From: Flavobacterium resistens
GTDB lineage: Bacteria > Bacteroidota > Bacteroidia > Flavobacteriales > Flavobacteriaceae
Length of the DNA stretch: 64,000 bases
Direction of reading: 5' to 3'
Assembly: GCF_900182645.1 (NCBI RefSeq)
Contig: NZ_FXTA01000003.1
Coordinates: 558,001-622,000, forward strand
Shown: positions 49,851 through 59,809 of the stretch, piece after piece
Layout: every line of letters begins with the position of its first letter
Numbering within the stretch: the stretch's first letter is position 1
The notes under the pieces: model-generated
Seen by the model: the letters and a program-made list of their open reading frames with translations, nothing else
Told to the model about the DNA's origin: nothing
Database searches by the model: none
Translations under genes and position numbers: made by a program

Positions 49851-50924
49851 CTAGAAAGAGTATGTTGTAGCTATAAGACCATAGAAAGATCCACCTGTTG
49901 GCAATGCATCACTATCTAAAAAGATGTCTTCAGATGCCGCATCGTATCTTAACTCAGGAATTATAGTCAGTTTTCCAACTTTGTAATTTAAAGAAACTGT
50001 ATTTGCAAAAACACTTGAACCTGTTAAGGTTCCTAAACTTGGTGCAGCATCTTTAGCATCGAAATATTCCATTCTGTAAGCCAATAATAATGATGGAGAG
50101 AATGAGTAATTTGCGTATCCTACTAATGAGAACCATTCTCCATCTAGATCGCTGTCAAAATCATTTTTAGTTTTAGCATAAGTCGCATTGAATCCAAGAC
50201 CAAAACTATCGCTTATTGTTTTTGACGCCACAAAATCGATTTGCGTTTTATTTTCGTCAGATGCCGGGTTACTGCTTCCAGACGTAAAGTTCAAATAAGC
50301 ACTTCCTGTTTCACCAATATATCCAACTTGCCCAATATATGTTTTTTGTGTTGAACCAGCATCCATAGCTGATTTAAAATCCGTTGGATTGGTGATACCA
50401 AACATAGCCGTAAACTTTCCTGATGTATATTGCGCCTTTACCCCCGTATTAAAGAACGGTCCGTAAGAGAATGCATATGACATACTGTAGTTTTTATTAT
50501 CGACTGCATCTAATACCTCATACCCAATATGAGTACCAAAGCTACCCGCTACAAATTTAAATTTATCAGTAACCTGGTAAGTGAAAAATAATTGTTTAAT
50601 TAAAAATTTTGCGTTTATATCTTTATCTGTTGTTTCATTATATGAAAATTCGCCCGCTCTTTTTCCGAATCCTAAGTCTACAAATACAGAAGCTTTTCCG
50701 AAAGTGTGTCCTGCTTCGATAGAGGCCATTCCTAATTCAAATGAATCCTGAGAGTTGGTAAAGCTCGTTAATCCGTTCATTTGTTTAGAAAAATCGTATT
50801 TATAGTACGCATCTGCTGATCCGCCCCATGTCGTTGCTGGTGGAGTTGAAGTCTCAGTATCATCTTGAGCAAAAGCAAAAGAACTCGTTAACATCGCGGC
50901 TAAAATGTGTAATACTTTTTTCAT
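49851..50924 (-). CDS. Outer-membrane porin, BBP2-like
   Basis: 357 residues with a signal peptide (ILAAMLTSSFAFAQ) and beta-barrel strands throughout: TTWGGSADAYYKYDF, SFELGMASIEAGHTFGKASVFVDLGFG, IKQLFFTYQVTDKFKFVAGSFGTHIGYE, ending in GSFYGLIATTYSF with terminal Phe. The pattern (SADAYYKYDF opening, AFVDLGFGKR) fits the putative beta-barrel porin-2 family. It should form a passive pore; ligand unknown. It is just beyond the mannan locus on the same strand, but about 600 bp and a terminator separate them. Confidence 0.85.
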   Translation of the reverse strand: MKKVLHILAAMLTSSFAFAQDDTETSTPPATTWGGSADAYYKYDFSKQMNGLTSFTNSQDSFELGMASIEAGHTFGKASVFVDLGFGKRAGEFSYNETTDKDINAKFLIKQLFFTYQVTDKFKFVAGSFGTHIGYEVLDAVDNKNYSMSYAFSYGPFFNTGVKAQYTSGKFTAMFGITNPTDFKSAMDAGSTQKTYIGQVGYIGETGSAYLNFTSGSSNPASDENKTQIDFVASKTISDSFGLGFNATYAKTKNDFDSDLDGEWFSLVGYANYSFSPSLLLAYRMEYFDAKDAAPSLGTLTGSSVFANTVSLNYKVGKLTIIPELRYDAASEDIFLDSDALPTGGSFYGLIATTYSF

Positions 50925-51292
50925 GTTTTAATTGGTTTTTGGTTATTAATTGATTCTGGTTAGTTAATCGTTTATATAGCTGTAATTAATAGTATATGTC
51001 AATTCTAAAAATCCCTCATCATCCTCAAAAAACCCCTTCATTTTCATTAGCGAATTTATTAACTTTTGTATGAGTAGAACAATCGAAAAGTACTTTTTTG
51101 ATGTTTTACAAGCAGAATTACGGATTACAAAAATTAAAGAAGCAATAATCGTTATTTGATATTTATACGGATTCATTTTTGAAAATTCAACAACACGATT
51201 TAAGCTATTTTTCAATTTTTAAAAGGGTTTTAAACAAAAAACAAAGAAAAAATCAAGCGAAATCAATACAAAAAGAAATAAAAATAAAACAC

Positions 51293-51314
51293 TACCCTAA
51301 AAAATTAGGGGGTA
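51293..51314. promoter_or_regulatory. Inverted repeat CCCTAA / TTAGGG
   Basis: TACCCTAA and TTAGGGGGTA face each other across AAAA, in a region otherwise nearly free of G and C. Its position between the mannan operon terminator and the porin suggests a protein-binding site or a long leader element; unverified. Confidence 0.4.
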
Positions 51315-51463
51315 TAAACAAAATATTAAAAATAAAATAAAAACACAGAACAAAATCAGCTAACCCAAAAAAGCAATTTCACAAAAACAAAATTCCTACA
51401 AAAACAAACCTACAAAATAGCAAAGAACAATCTTCAACGAAAGATTCAATTTCTTATTTTGAC

Positions 51464-51498
51464 AACAAAAAAAAGCCTGTTCAAAACTGAACAGGCTT
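51464..51498 (-). terminator. Terminator of the SusCD operon
   Basis: Perfect stem AAGCCTGTTCA / TGAACAGGCTT with a 4-nt loop; on the minus strand followed by a long T-run. It ends the operon 24 bp after the GH5 stop codon. Confidence 0.92.
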
Positions 51499-51521
51499 CA
51501 TAAAAAACAACAAGAATTTTT

Positions 51522-52487
51522 CTATTCCTGCGTATTATATTTTCTTAAAAACTCTCTAACCTTAATTCCAGATTCCTTTAAATCTTCATCCTTCCACTTT
51601 CCTTCCGACTTAGCCGATTTCATAAGAATAGAACAAGATTCATCTTTATCCGAAACCGACCAGGTAATCCAACTCAATTTTCGGGATTCCATCCAATCAA
51701 TATATTCCTGCCAGGCTTTTACATTTAAAGGTCCGTCACCTGAAGCTTCCATTCCTGCAGATTCCGAGATAAAAACTGGGAGTCCTCTTTTTATAGCTGC
51801 ATCAGTTCGATCTCTTAATTCTTTGCCGTGAGTTGCGGCATAAAAATGCATCGTATACATTATATTATTGTAACCTACAATTGGATCTTCTGCGGGAAGA
51901 TTAATATCCTGATCCCAATGTGGGCATCCAACCAAAATAACATTATTAGGATCATTTTCTCTAATTACACGAATAATCTCCTCGGCATACGTTTTAACTT
52001 CCCACCAACTTTCATAATCGGGCTCATTAAAAACCTCATATATTATATTAGGATATTTGGCATATTTTTTTGACATCTCGGCAAAAAAAGCCGACGCTTC
52101 TTTCAAATTAATATTATGACTGTGCCAATCAATTATGACATAAATATCCGATTTGATAGCACCATTTACAACCGCTTCAATTTTTTCTTTTGCAAACTGA
52201 GGATCTTTTATATAAGACATCTCCCCTAACTCAATTCCATTTGCAGCTCTGACAACATTGCAATTAAAATCTTTCTTTAACCAGCTTACCGCTTTTTCAT
52301 TATAAAATCTCGGCCACATGCTATGCCAGCCAAAACTCAATCCACGTAAAACAATGGGATTGTTATTTTTATCTACTAATTGAGTTCCGTTAACACTCAA
52401 CTGTCCATGCTTCTTAACAAACTGAGCTTGTAAAGCAAAAGAAAACAGCAACAAGACAATAGTGCAAAAATGGCTTTTTGATTTCAT
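51522..52487 (-). CDS. Glycoside hydrolase family 5 (endoglucanase/mannanase)
   Basis: 321 residues with a signal peptide (TIVLLLFSFALQAQ). A GH5 (probably subfamily 2-like) TIM barrel: PIVLRGLSFGWHSMW, FNCNVVRAANGIE, VIIDWHSHN, acid/base E155 in YEVFNEP, YTMHFYAATH, nucleophile E242 in PVFISESAG, ITWSVSDKD. The nucleophile context SESAG differs from the usual TEWG. It cleaves beta-1,4 bonds; in this locus beta-mannan or glucomannan is the likely substrate although subfamily 2 is best known for cellulose. It is the last gene of the SusCD operon, 10 bp after the GH27 gene. It lacks a lipobox, so it is periplasmic or secreted. Confidence 0.92.
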   Translation of the reverse strand: MKSKSHFCTIVLLLFSFALQAQFVKKHGQLSVNGTQLVDKNNNPIVLRGLSFGWHSMWPRFYNEKAVSWLKKDFNCNVVRAANGIELGEMSYIKDPQFAKEKIEAVVNGAIKSDIYVIIDWHSHNINLKEASAFFAEMSKKYAKYPNIIYEVFNEPDYESWWEVKTYAEEIIRVIRENDPNNVILVGCPHWDQDINLPAEDPIVGYNNIMYTMHFYAATHGKELRDRTDAAIKRGLPVFISESAGMEASGDGPLNVKAWQEYIDWMESRKLSWITWSVSDKDESCSILMKSAKSEGKWKDEDLKESGIKVREFLRKYNTQE

Positions 52488-52497
52488 AATTTAAGAT

Positions 52498-53730
52498 TTA
52501 AGGCATTAATCTAAGCGTAATAACATCGTGTGACGCAAGGTCAGAAACAAAATTCTTTTTAGTTGTTCCGATTTCTTTGTTTTGCCAAAGATCCTTTATT
52601 TTATAGGTTACTTTATTAAAATCGGCTTCATAACCAAAATCAGCATCTTTGATGGTATTCTTTTTAAAATCGAAATTGACTTTTCTAGCAACATCGCTTC
52701 TGTTTAAAAAAGTAATTACCCAATTTCCGTCTGACAAAGGCTTAACCCAAACTTCCAAACCATCTTCTGCTGCATATTTAAATCCCTGAATTCCTAATTT
52801 ATCCTGATTTACTGCAATCAAATCTTTGTTAGTTAAAATTGCTAATGTTTCTTTAGACATTTTTCGGTAATCATTTCCTGTAAATAAAGGTGACGAAAGC
52901 ATGCACCACATTGCAAAATGCGATTTGTCCTCAGTATCGTTCATTTCATTTCCAACTTCCATCATATCAAAATCATTCCAATGATCCGGGCCAGAATATT
53001 TACGGATGTCTTTTCGCATTTCAGCAATTTTCATAAATCCCCATGACGACCAATTTTCCGGATGTTTGAATTCGCAGTCAAAACAAGGATAAATATCTCC
53101 TGAAATTCTCCAAAGATTTCCAATTGGTTTCCCCCATTCCCATGGCTGATTATCACCCCATTCACAAAGACTAAAAACAATTGGTCTTCCAGCAACTTTT
53201 AAGGCGTTACTCATTGTTGTATAAGCTTCAGGAGCTGTAATTCCTTTTGTATTGCACCAATCGTATTTAAGAAAATCAATTCCTAATTTAGCATAAAAAC
53301 GCGCATCTTGATATTCGTAACCACGCGTTCCTGGATATCCGGCGCAAGTTTGTGTTCCGGCGCAATTGTATAAACCAAATTTCAAACCTTTACTATGTAC
53401 ATAATCAATCAGCGCTTTCATTCCATTAGGAAATTTAACCGGATCAGGAACAAGATCTCCATTTGCATCACGTTCTCTGGTCATCCAGCCATCGTCTAAA
53501 ACAATATAATTATAACCTGCTGCTGCCAAACCAGACGAAACCATAATATCGGCGGTTTCTTTTACTAATTTTTCATTAATATCGGTTCCAAAAGTATTCC
53601 AGGAATTCCACCCCATTGGCGGTGTCATGGCTAAACCTTCAAATTTTCCTCCTGCCTGATTATGTGTATTTCCCTGCCCAAAACTCAGACAGGAAACAAA
53701 AAGAGCAAATGCTGAAATAATCTTTTTCAT
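52498..53730 (-). CDS. Alpha-galactosidase, glycoside hydrolase family 27
   Basis: 410 residues. A TIM-barrel GH27 enzyme with retained motifs: PPMGWNSWNTFG, IVLDDGWM, nucleophile D157 in FLKYDWCN, acid/base D212 in WRISGDI, MWCMLSSPLFTGND. A C-terminal beta sandwich follows (KPLSDGNWVITFLNRSD). It removes alpha-1,6-galactosyl side groups, as expected for galactomannan. The N-terminal signal could be cut by signal peptidase I (LSFGQ) or be a lipoprotein signal (ALFVSC); both keep it in the periplasm or envelope. It lies between the IPT/TIG gene and GH5. Confidence 0.95.
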   Translation of the reverse strand: MKKIISAFALFVSCLSFGQGNTHNQAGGKFEGLAMTPPMGWNSWNTFGTDINEKLVKETADIMVSSGLAAAGYNYIVLDDGWMTRERDANGDLVPDPVKFPNGMKALIDYVHSKGLKFGLYNCAGTQTCAGYPGTRGYEYQDARFYAKLGIDFLKYDWCNTKGITAPEAYTTMSNALKVAGRPIVFSLCEWGDNQPWEWGKPIGNLWRISGDIYPCFDCEFKHPENWSSWGFMKIAEMRKDIRKYSGPDHWNDFDMMEVGNEMNDTEDKSHFAMWCMLSSPLFTGNDYRKMSKETLAILTNKDLIAVNQDKLGIQGFKYAAEDGLEVWVKPLSDGNWVITFLNRSDVARKVNFDFKKNTIKDADFGYEADFNKVTYKIKDLWQNKEIGTTKKNFVSDLASHDVITLRLMP

Positions 53731-53826
53731 TATTAAAATTTCAAATTAATTATAATTAAAAAAAGTATTCCCTAATTGAGTAGATTAGGGAATACTTAAA
53801 CAAAACTCAAAACAAATAACTGCTTT

Positions 53827-54867
53827 TTACTTTAATACAAATCCCATGTCATCCATAAGGATTGTATTTCCTCCAAAATTACCCGATTCCTGAAGTGTCA
53901 GCTGATCGAAAGTAGTTGGATTTCCAATATCTGAAAACGGAATTTCAATTGTAGTCCAATTTGGAGTTATTGTCTTTTTAATTTGATAAGCCCATCCGCC
54001 AAAAACAAATATTACACTTGCACCAGTATTTGTCGATGTCGATTTGACTTTTACTCTAAATGCTTTATACTTTGAAATATTTCTAGAATTAAATTTCATA
54101 TCAGCGCCATTCCATCCTCCAAATACAAATTTAATTGAAGATTTACCTTGAACTTTATCATCTTTAAAGTCTGTATCAAAAGTATCTCCACCGCTCCACA
54201 TCCAATGTCCTGCGTCACCTTGCAAAGCATCATCATATAATGCCGAACCAATCGCTTCTTCCGAAACGGTTGAACCAGAAATGTTTGTCACAGTGACATA
54301 CTTATCTGTTGCATTAGCTGGCATTTTAAATTTGATCTCAGTCAGTGTTGAAGAAATTACAGGCACATCTGCCGTTCCTACTTTTACCGTTGGATTCAAG
54401 AAATAATCACCATAAACTGTTACAATTTCACCTTCAGCAGCATTAATAGAATTATAGCTCTCTAATTTTGGTGTTGGCGGCGCAATCACAAAGTCATACA
54501 AAACAGTTCCCGTTTTTGTAACCAATTTTAATTTATTACTTGAATTTGCATATGGTGTTTTTTCGTCAATTAAAACAAAAATTGCAGAATCCGTAACTAA
54601 TGTCGGGTTGAAATAAGTATCAAAATCATTAAAATAGATTTTTGTTACATTAGCGAGGCCTGATCCCTGAATGATATAATAATTTTTAGGATCTCCAACC
54701 TTAACCGGCACCAAATCTCCTTCAACAGATTTTGCAACACTTGTGATTACAGGTGTTCCTCCAGAACCGCTTGACGCTTCATTATTATCACATGAAGACA
54801 ACAATCCTAGCACCATAAATGCCATCGTAAAAAACGGCAAAAGGTATTTTATTTTTATATTTTTCAT
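53827..54867 (-). CDS. IPT/TIG-domain surface lipoprotein, putative glycan-binding protein
   Basis: About 346 residues from the ATG at 54867 (a second ATG three codons upstream is possible). Lipobox GLLSSCDNN. Tandem IPT/TIG-like domains: TPVITSVAKSVEGDLVPVKVGD, YIIQGSGLANVTKIYFND, then LESYNSINAAEGEIVTVYGDYFLNPTVKVG. The C-terminal 140 residues are a beta-rich domain with conserved Trp residues (GHWMWSGGDTFD, FVFGGWNGADMKF, FVFGGWAYQIKK), consistent with glycan binding. It has the position and form of a surface glycan-binding protein (SusE/F-like role): next to SusD and expected to hold mannan at the cell surface. Binding specificity is inferred from the locus. Confidence 0.85.
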   Translation of the reverse strand: MKNIKIKYLLPFFTMAFMVLGLLSSCDNNEASSGSGGTPVITSVAKSVEGDLVPVKVGDPKNYYIIQGSGLANVTKIYFNDFDTYFNPTLVTDSAIFVLIDEKTPYANSSNKLKLVTKTGTVLYDFVIAPPTPKLESYNSINAAEGEIVTVYGDYFLNPTVKVGTADVPVISSTLTEIKFKMPANATDKYVTVTNISGSTVSEEAIGSALYDDALQGDAGHWMWSGGDTFDTDFKDDKVQGKSSIKFVFGGWNGADMKFNSRNISKYKAFRVKVKSTSTNTGASVIFVFGGWAYQIKKTITPNWTTIEIPFSDIGNPTTFDQLTLQESGNFGGNTILMDDMGFVLK

Positions 54868-54886
54868 AATGGTCAAATTTTAGTAA

Positions 54887-56485
54887 TTATTTAAAAGTAT
54901 ACGGAACTGGCGCTTGCAACAACTTAGGGTTTTTAGCCACCTCATTATCCGGATAATCCATATAGAAATCATTTGTTGCGTGATCTTGACTGTACACAGG
55001 CGTGTAATGACGTTCAGCATATCTATCTCCTCTATTTTGAGCCGACATAATTGCGATTGCTTTATTCTTGTCAATACGTCCTAAATCAAACCAATAATCT
55101 CCTTCAAAACACAATTCTTTTCTTCTTTCCAAAAAGATATCATCAAAAGTAATTGAAGTTAAATTAGCCAAACCAGCTCTTCTTCTAACCTGGTTAATTG
55201 AGTTTAAAGCACTCGCATCAGTAGTACTTGCGTTTGCTCCTAAAACTGCTTCAGCATGAATAAGAAGCAACTCTGCATAACGCATAACATAAGTATTATT
55301 ATCCATCATTGCCCATGCATCGGCTTGACCTGTAGCACTTCCGTTTACAACACCAATACAATATTTTTTAATTGCACCTCCAGAAGCCTGAGCCAAATCT
55401 TTACCAGTTGGTACAGTAAAACCAATTCCTTGTGTTGTTTTAATAGTTGGATAACTATCTCCTGCAACCATTACAGTTTCATGTTTTCTTAAATCACCCG
55501 CTCCATATAAAGAAAGAATCACCTCTTGACTTGGTCCAAAAACTCCTGCGTAAGATGCATTTGAAGTTGACAATGTACCATCTTGGAATCCAAATTGTGT
55601 GTTACAGTTATTTGCAGAACCATAAGCTCCGTCACCTTTCCATTGAATAGCAAAAATAGATTCTTCATTATTGTTGTTTGGATAAGTAAACAAATCTGCA
55701 AAAGTTTTTCCTGGCAATTGATCACCTCCTAAAAGTTTAAATTCACCACTGCTGATAACAGCTTCTGCCATTGCTTTTGCATTTGCATAATCTTTTTGGT
55801 ACAAATACACTTTTGCCAGCAATGCTCTTGCCGAACCTTTAGAAACGTGTCCGTTGCTTGCATAATTTGTTCCTCTTGTTTTAGCAGCCAATAAATCAAT
55901 TGCTTTCAAATAATCCATTGTAATTAATTTGTAAACATCTGCAACATTATTCGTATTTACATAAGGATTACTTGTGTAATCAAGCGGGTTTTCGATAATT
56001 GGCACCGGCCCCCAAAGTCTTACCAAATCAAAATAAGCAGTTGCTCTCATAAAATAAGCCTCACCAATTGCATTATCTAAGACAGCTTTATCAACATCTG
56101 GTCCAACTCTCGCAGCTAAAAAGTTAATAATCATATTAGACTGCTGCACATTTGCCCATAAAGATGACCAACCGTTTACTAATTCAGGATCACTTCCATT
56201 TAATGCAAATGTTCGTAATCCGCTTACGTCTGGAGAACCTGAATACATATTTCCTGAACCTACTTCAAGCGCCCACCAAAATTTATTATACATCTGAAAC
56301 CAAGTTCTGCTATACATACCATTTGTAGCCGATGAAACCTGGTCGTTTGTGCTGTAATAAGAATCCAAACTTATTCCATCTTCCGAAGGCCTGTCCGTAA
56401 AATCATCTGAACATGATGCAAAAGTCAGAAACGCTGCTGCTATAAAAAGCAAACTATATCTATTTAAAAAAGATTTCTTTTTCAT
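54887..56485 (-). CDS. SusD/RagB-family outer-membrane lipoprotein
   Basis: 532 residues with a lipobox (AAFLTFASCSDD) and the SusD fold: YYSTNDQVSSATNGMYSRTW near the start, TPR-like helices (AIGEAYFMRATAYFDLVRLWGPVPII with the characteristic RAxxYFxLVRLWGPVP), KGSARALLAKVYLYQKDYANA, and MRYAELLLIHAEAVLGAN ... LNSINQVRRRAGL, IFLERRKELCFEGDYWFDLGR. It acts as the lid of the SusC channel and binds oligosaccharide. It lies 13 bp after the SusC gene, as usual. Confidence 0.97.
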   Translation of the reverse strand: MKKKSFLNRYSLLFIAAAFLTFASCSDDFTDRPSEDGISLDSYYSTNDQVSSATNGMYSRTWFQMYNKFWWALEVGSGNMYSGSPDVSGLRTFALNGSDPELVNGWSSLWANVQQSNMIINFLAARVGPDVDKAVLDNAIGEAYFMRATAYFDLVRLWGPVPIIENPLDYTSNPYVNTNNVADVYKLITMDYLKAIDLLAAKTRGTNYASNGHVSKGSARALLAKVYLYQKDYANAKAMAEAVISSGEFKLLGGDQLPGKTFADLFTYPNNNNEESIFAIQWKGDGAYGSANNCNTQFGFQDGTLSTSNASYAGVFGPSQEVILSLYGAGDLRKHETVMVAGDSYPTIKTTQGIGFTVPTGKDLAQASGGAIKKYCIGVVNGSATGQADAWAMMDNNTYVMRYAELLLIHAEAVLGANASTTDASALNSINQVRRRAGLANLTSITFDDIFLERRKELCFEGDYWFDLGRIDKNKAIAIMSAQNRGDRYAERHYTPVYSQDHATNDFYMDYPDNEVAKNPKLLQAPVPYTFK

Positions 56486-56498
56486 TTTTTTTTAATTT

Positions 56499-59400
56499 TT
56501 AAAATTCTAAGTTAAGACCAACTAAAAATGTTCTTGCTACCGGATATCTTCCGTTGTCAATTCCTGATAAAAGCACATTTTGATTAAATGAGCCAATCTC
56601 TGGATCGTAACCTGAATAATTAGTAAACGTGTATAAATTTTGAGCAGATCCGTACAATCTTAATCTTGAAATTTTATATTTTGAAAGAACATCCTGTGGC
56701 AATGAATATCCTAACGTAACGTTTTGAATTCTCAAATAAGAACCATCCTCAACATAACGATCAGAAATAAGCAAGTTGTTATTTGCTGAATCCGCAATTG
56801 GTCTTGGATTATTACTTGCTGTATTTGTAGATGAATAATAATCCATCGCATCTACTAATTGATTGTCATATAACGAAGCATTCGTTGTACCTGCTCTTTT
56901 CGTCAAGTTCATAACATCATTTCCATATGATCCCTGAAGGAAAATAGAAAGATCTACGTTTTTGTATCTGAAATTATTTGTAAAACCGTAAGTGAATTTT
57001 GGATGCGGATTTCCGATGAATGTTTTATCAGCAGCATCAATTTTTCCATCACCATTTACGTCAACATATTTAACATCACCAAGTGCTGTTTCTCCAGCTC
57101 CAGTTCCAACAGGCTGACCAAATTGAATCGGCGCGCTATTCAAAACTGCCTGATCTTTAAAAAGTCCATCTGTTTTATATCCGTAGAACAAACCAATTGG
57201 ATTTCCAATAGTAGTATTCGTAACTACAACCGGTTGATATCCATTAGTATTAACTTCCTGAGTCAAAACGATTCCGTTTGCGATTTCATCCAAATTATTT
57301 TTGTAATGAGAAACAACTGCTGAAGCATTCCAATTGAAATTTCCTGTAGATCTCATATCATAGCCAAGAGTCAAATCAAAACCTTTATTACTCATTGTAC
57401 CTAAATTAGAATAAGGTGCAGAAACTCCGCCATACTGACCTCCGCCACCTGTCAAATAAAGAGGCAATGGAACCTGAAATAAGAAACCTTCTGATTTTTT
57501 GTCGTAAACATCAAAACTTGCAGAAAGCTTACTGTCAAACATTGTAAAATCAATACCAATATTAGTCTGATTTAATGATTCCCAAACTAAATCTGGATTT
57601 GGATAATTTGACGGAAGGAATCCGCTTCCTAAACCAGAATTTTGCGTTCCTAACATTGCAGAATAGCTGTTGTTTGGAATTTGCTGATTTCCAGTTTCTC
57701 CGTAACCCACTCTAATTTTAATATTATCTACATATTTACGTGTTCCTTCCATGAAAGATTCATTAGACAATCTCCAAGAACCAGAAATCGCATTGAAAAC
57801 ACCTTTTTGATTGTTTGTAGTTGGATCAAATTTAGAAGAAACGTCCTGTCTGATTGACGCTGTAATACTGTATTTGTCATTGAAATCATAAATAATACGA
57901 GCAAAAAGAGACGATAATGAAGCGCTTCCTTTATATTGTGTTACTGTATTATTATCAACATCAGCTAAATTAATAGTGTGAATTGAATTTGTTTTAAAAC
58001 CTTGTGCAGAAGCAATTAAACCTTCCCAGTGAGAATCATTAGCTTCCTGACCTGCTAAAACCGTAAATTTATGTTTTCCGATAGTTTTATCGTAAGTCAA
58101 TAAATTTTTGATGTTTGTAGAATACCAGTTTTGTCTTCTTACATCAAGATCGGCAAGTAAGTTCGTCTGGCTTCCCCACTTATAAGATGGTCTGAAATCA
58201 TCATTTTCAGAAAATTCAGTGTTTGCTGCAATTTCGATACGGTATTTTAACCCTTTAATAATTTCAGCTTCAGCATAAACATTTCCTAAGAAATTCTTTC
58301 TAACCAATTTATTATCTCTGGTTAAAGCCTCAGCAACTGGATTATAATAGGTTACACTTTGTTCTGATGATGGTGGTCCAGCAAAAGTTCCGTCTAAATT
58401 TCTAACAGGAATATCTGGCGACTGCAATAAAGTATTTGAAATCAAACCAGAGAAACTTTGATTCACTGTAATTCTTTCATTTGTAATACCTCCAGTAAGA
58501 TTACCTCCCACTCTCAACCAAGATTTAATTTTAGAATCTAAGTTCAATCTAACTGTATATCTTTTTAATCCAGAATTTATGATTGTTCCTTCATTATCTA
58601 AATAACTTCCAGATAAATAATAGCTGGTTCCTTCTTTTGCTCCAGAAAATGACAATTGATGACTATTAGAAATTGCTGTTCTGTAAACCTCATCTTGCCA
58701 ATTAGTTCCAGGTCCTAATAATTCTGGATGCGCAAATTCCTGACGCGTTTGAAAACCCCATAATTTAGCCAAATTTGTTTTTAAAGTTGCATATTCAGGC
58801 AAAGTCAAAACATCTAATTTATTAGTTACAGAAGCAAACGAAGTATAATTTTCGTAAGATACTTTTCCAGTTCCTTTTTTACCTTGTTTAGTTGTGATAA
58901 TGATTACACCATTTGCACCTCTAGAACCGTAAATTGCTGTTGCAGAAGCATCTTTTAAGATATCCATAGATTCAATATCATTTGGATTGATCATTGAAAG
59001 CGGACTCATAGCGTTATTCCCACTTCCTCCTGAAGAAGAAAAACCATCTTTTCCAGCCAAAGTCTGACCACTTGTCGATTTACCAGTAGCATCTCCAGAG
59101 ATTGGCACACCATCAATTACATATAAAGGCTCGTTAGTTCCGGTGATCGAAGTCGTACCACGAACTCTAACAGAAGCTGCTCCTCCAGGTTGTCCCGAGT
59201 TATTTGTTACCGAAACCCCCGCTGCTTTACCCTGAAGCATCTGATCAATAGAAACTTGCTTTAAATTTTCAATATCTGTTGATTTTACGGAAGATATCGC
59301 ACCGTTTACGTCTTTCTTTTTCTGAGTTCCGTAACCAATTACAACTACCTCTTTTAAGTCTTCAGAACTTGATTGCAGTGAAACATTAATCTTTGTTCTG

Positions 59401-59687
59401 CCTCCAATGGCTATTTTCTGAGAATCAAATCCAATAAATGAAACTAATAAAGTCCCGTTTGAAGGAGCATCAATCGTGTATTTACCGTCAAAATCAGTCG
59501 AAGCTGTAGTTTTTGTACCAACAACAGAAATGTTGGCTCCAGGAATTGTCATTCCTTTATCATCAGAAACTACTCCTGATATTTTAACCTGAGCAGTAAT
59601 AAAATTACTCAGCAACAAGAATAAAATCAAAGGAACTGCTCTGTGGTTAGCATTCCAATGAATAAAGTTAGTCATTAGTTTTTTCAT
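56499..59687 (-). CDS. SusC/RagA-family TonB-linked outer-membrane transporter
   Basis: 1062 residues: signal peptide (VPLILFLLLSNFITAQ), CarboxypepD_reg-like domain (about 33-110: VKISGVVSDDKGMTIPGANI), plug domain (about 115-235: EVVVIGYGTQKKKDVNGAIS, QMLQGKAAGVSVTNNSGQPG, SVRVRGTTSITGTNEPLYVIDG), and a 22-strand barrel ending TFLVGLNLEF. It imports large mannan oligosaccharides with SusD using TonB energy. It is the first gene of the operon, with a putative promoter at 59770-59777. Confidence 0.97.
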   Translation of the reverse strand: MKKLMTNFIHWNANHRAVPLILFLLLSNFITAQVKISGVVSDDKGMTIPGANISVVGTKTTASTDFDGKYTIDAPSNGTLLVSFIGFDSQKIAIGGRTKINVSLQSSSEDLKEVVVIGYGTQKKKDVNGAISSVKSTDIENLKQVSIDQMLQGKAAGVSVTNNSGQPGGAASVRVRGTTSITGTNEPLYVIDGVPISGDATGKSTSGQTLAGKDGFSSSGGSGNNAMSPLSMINPNDIESMDILKDASATAIYGSRGANGVIIITTKQGKKGTGKVSYENYTSFASVTNKLDVLTLPEYATLKTNLAKLWGFQTRQEFAHPELLGPGTNWQDEVYRTAISNSHQLSFSGAKEGTSYYLSGSYLDNEGTIINSGLKRYTVRLNLDSKIKSWLRVGGNLTGGITNERITVNQSFSGLISNTLLQSPDIPVRNLDGTFAGPPSSEQSVTYYNPVAEALTRDNKLVRKNFLGNVYAEAEIIKGLKYRIEIAANTEFSENDDFRPSYKWGSQTNLLADLDVRRQNWYSTNIKNLLTYDKTIGKHKFTVLAGQEANDSHWEGLIASAQGFKTNSIHTINLADVDNNTVTQYKGSASLSSLFARIIYDFNDKYSITASIRQDVSSKFDPTTNNQKGVFNAISGSWRLSNESFMEGTRKYVDNIKIRVGYGETGNQQIPNNSYSAMLGTQNSGLGSGFLPSNYPNPDLVWESLNQTNIGIDFTMFDSKLSASFDVYDKKSEGFLFQVPLPLYLTGGGGQYGGVSAPYSNLGTMSNKGFDLTLGYDMRSTGNFNWNASAVVSHYKNNLDEIANGIVLTQEVNTNGYQPVVVTNTTIGNPIGLFYGYKTDGLFKDQAVLNSAPIQFGQPVGTGAGETALGDVKYVDVNGDGKIDAADKTFIGNPHPKFTYGFTNNFRYKNVDLSIFLQGSYGNDVMNLTKRAGTTNASLYDNQLVDAMDYYSSTNTASNNPRPIADSANNNLLISDRYVEDGSYLRIQNVTLGYSLPQDVLSKYKISRLRLYGSAQNLYTFTNYSGYDPEIGSFNQNVLLSGIDNGRYPVARTFLVGLNLEF

Positions 59688-59769
59688 AATAAGTGTTTGG
59701 TTAGTTTAAATTTGTTTTACTCATAATTAAGTAATAAAAAGGGTGTGATTTATTTTCTAAATTATTTAA

Positions 59770-59777
59770 CAAATCTA
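59770..59777 (-). promoter_or_regulatory. Putative -7 element of the mannan operon
   Basis: The minus strand reads TAGATTTG, an exact TAnnTTTG match, 82 bp before the SusC ATG. There is no good TTG at -33, which would suit an activator-dependent promoter. Confidence 0.5.
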
Positions 59778-59809
59778 TAACAGAACAAAACATTAAATCG
59801 ATAGTATTA

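Larger units (their letters stand above)
50925..51521. other. 597-bp AT-rich intergenic region upstream of the porin
   Basis: It holds a possible porin promoter (minus strand TTGACA at 51002-50997, 18-nt spacer, TATATA at 50978-50973), the inverted repeat TACCCTAA-AAAA-TTAGGGGGTA at 51293-51314, a long A-rich stretch, and the terminator of the mannan operon (51464-51498). A short open frame at 50964-51215 has no coding character. Confidence 0.65.

Noticed and set aside
49851..50924. Porin as a member of the mannan locus
   Set aside because: A strong terminator and about 600 bp separate it from the GH5 gene; only the strand is shared.
50964..51215. 83-residue open frame upstream of the porin
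   Set aside because: Low-complexity, AT-driven composition, no signal or domain, overlaps the probable porin promoter.
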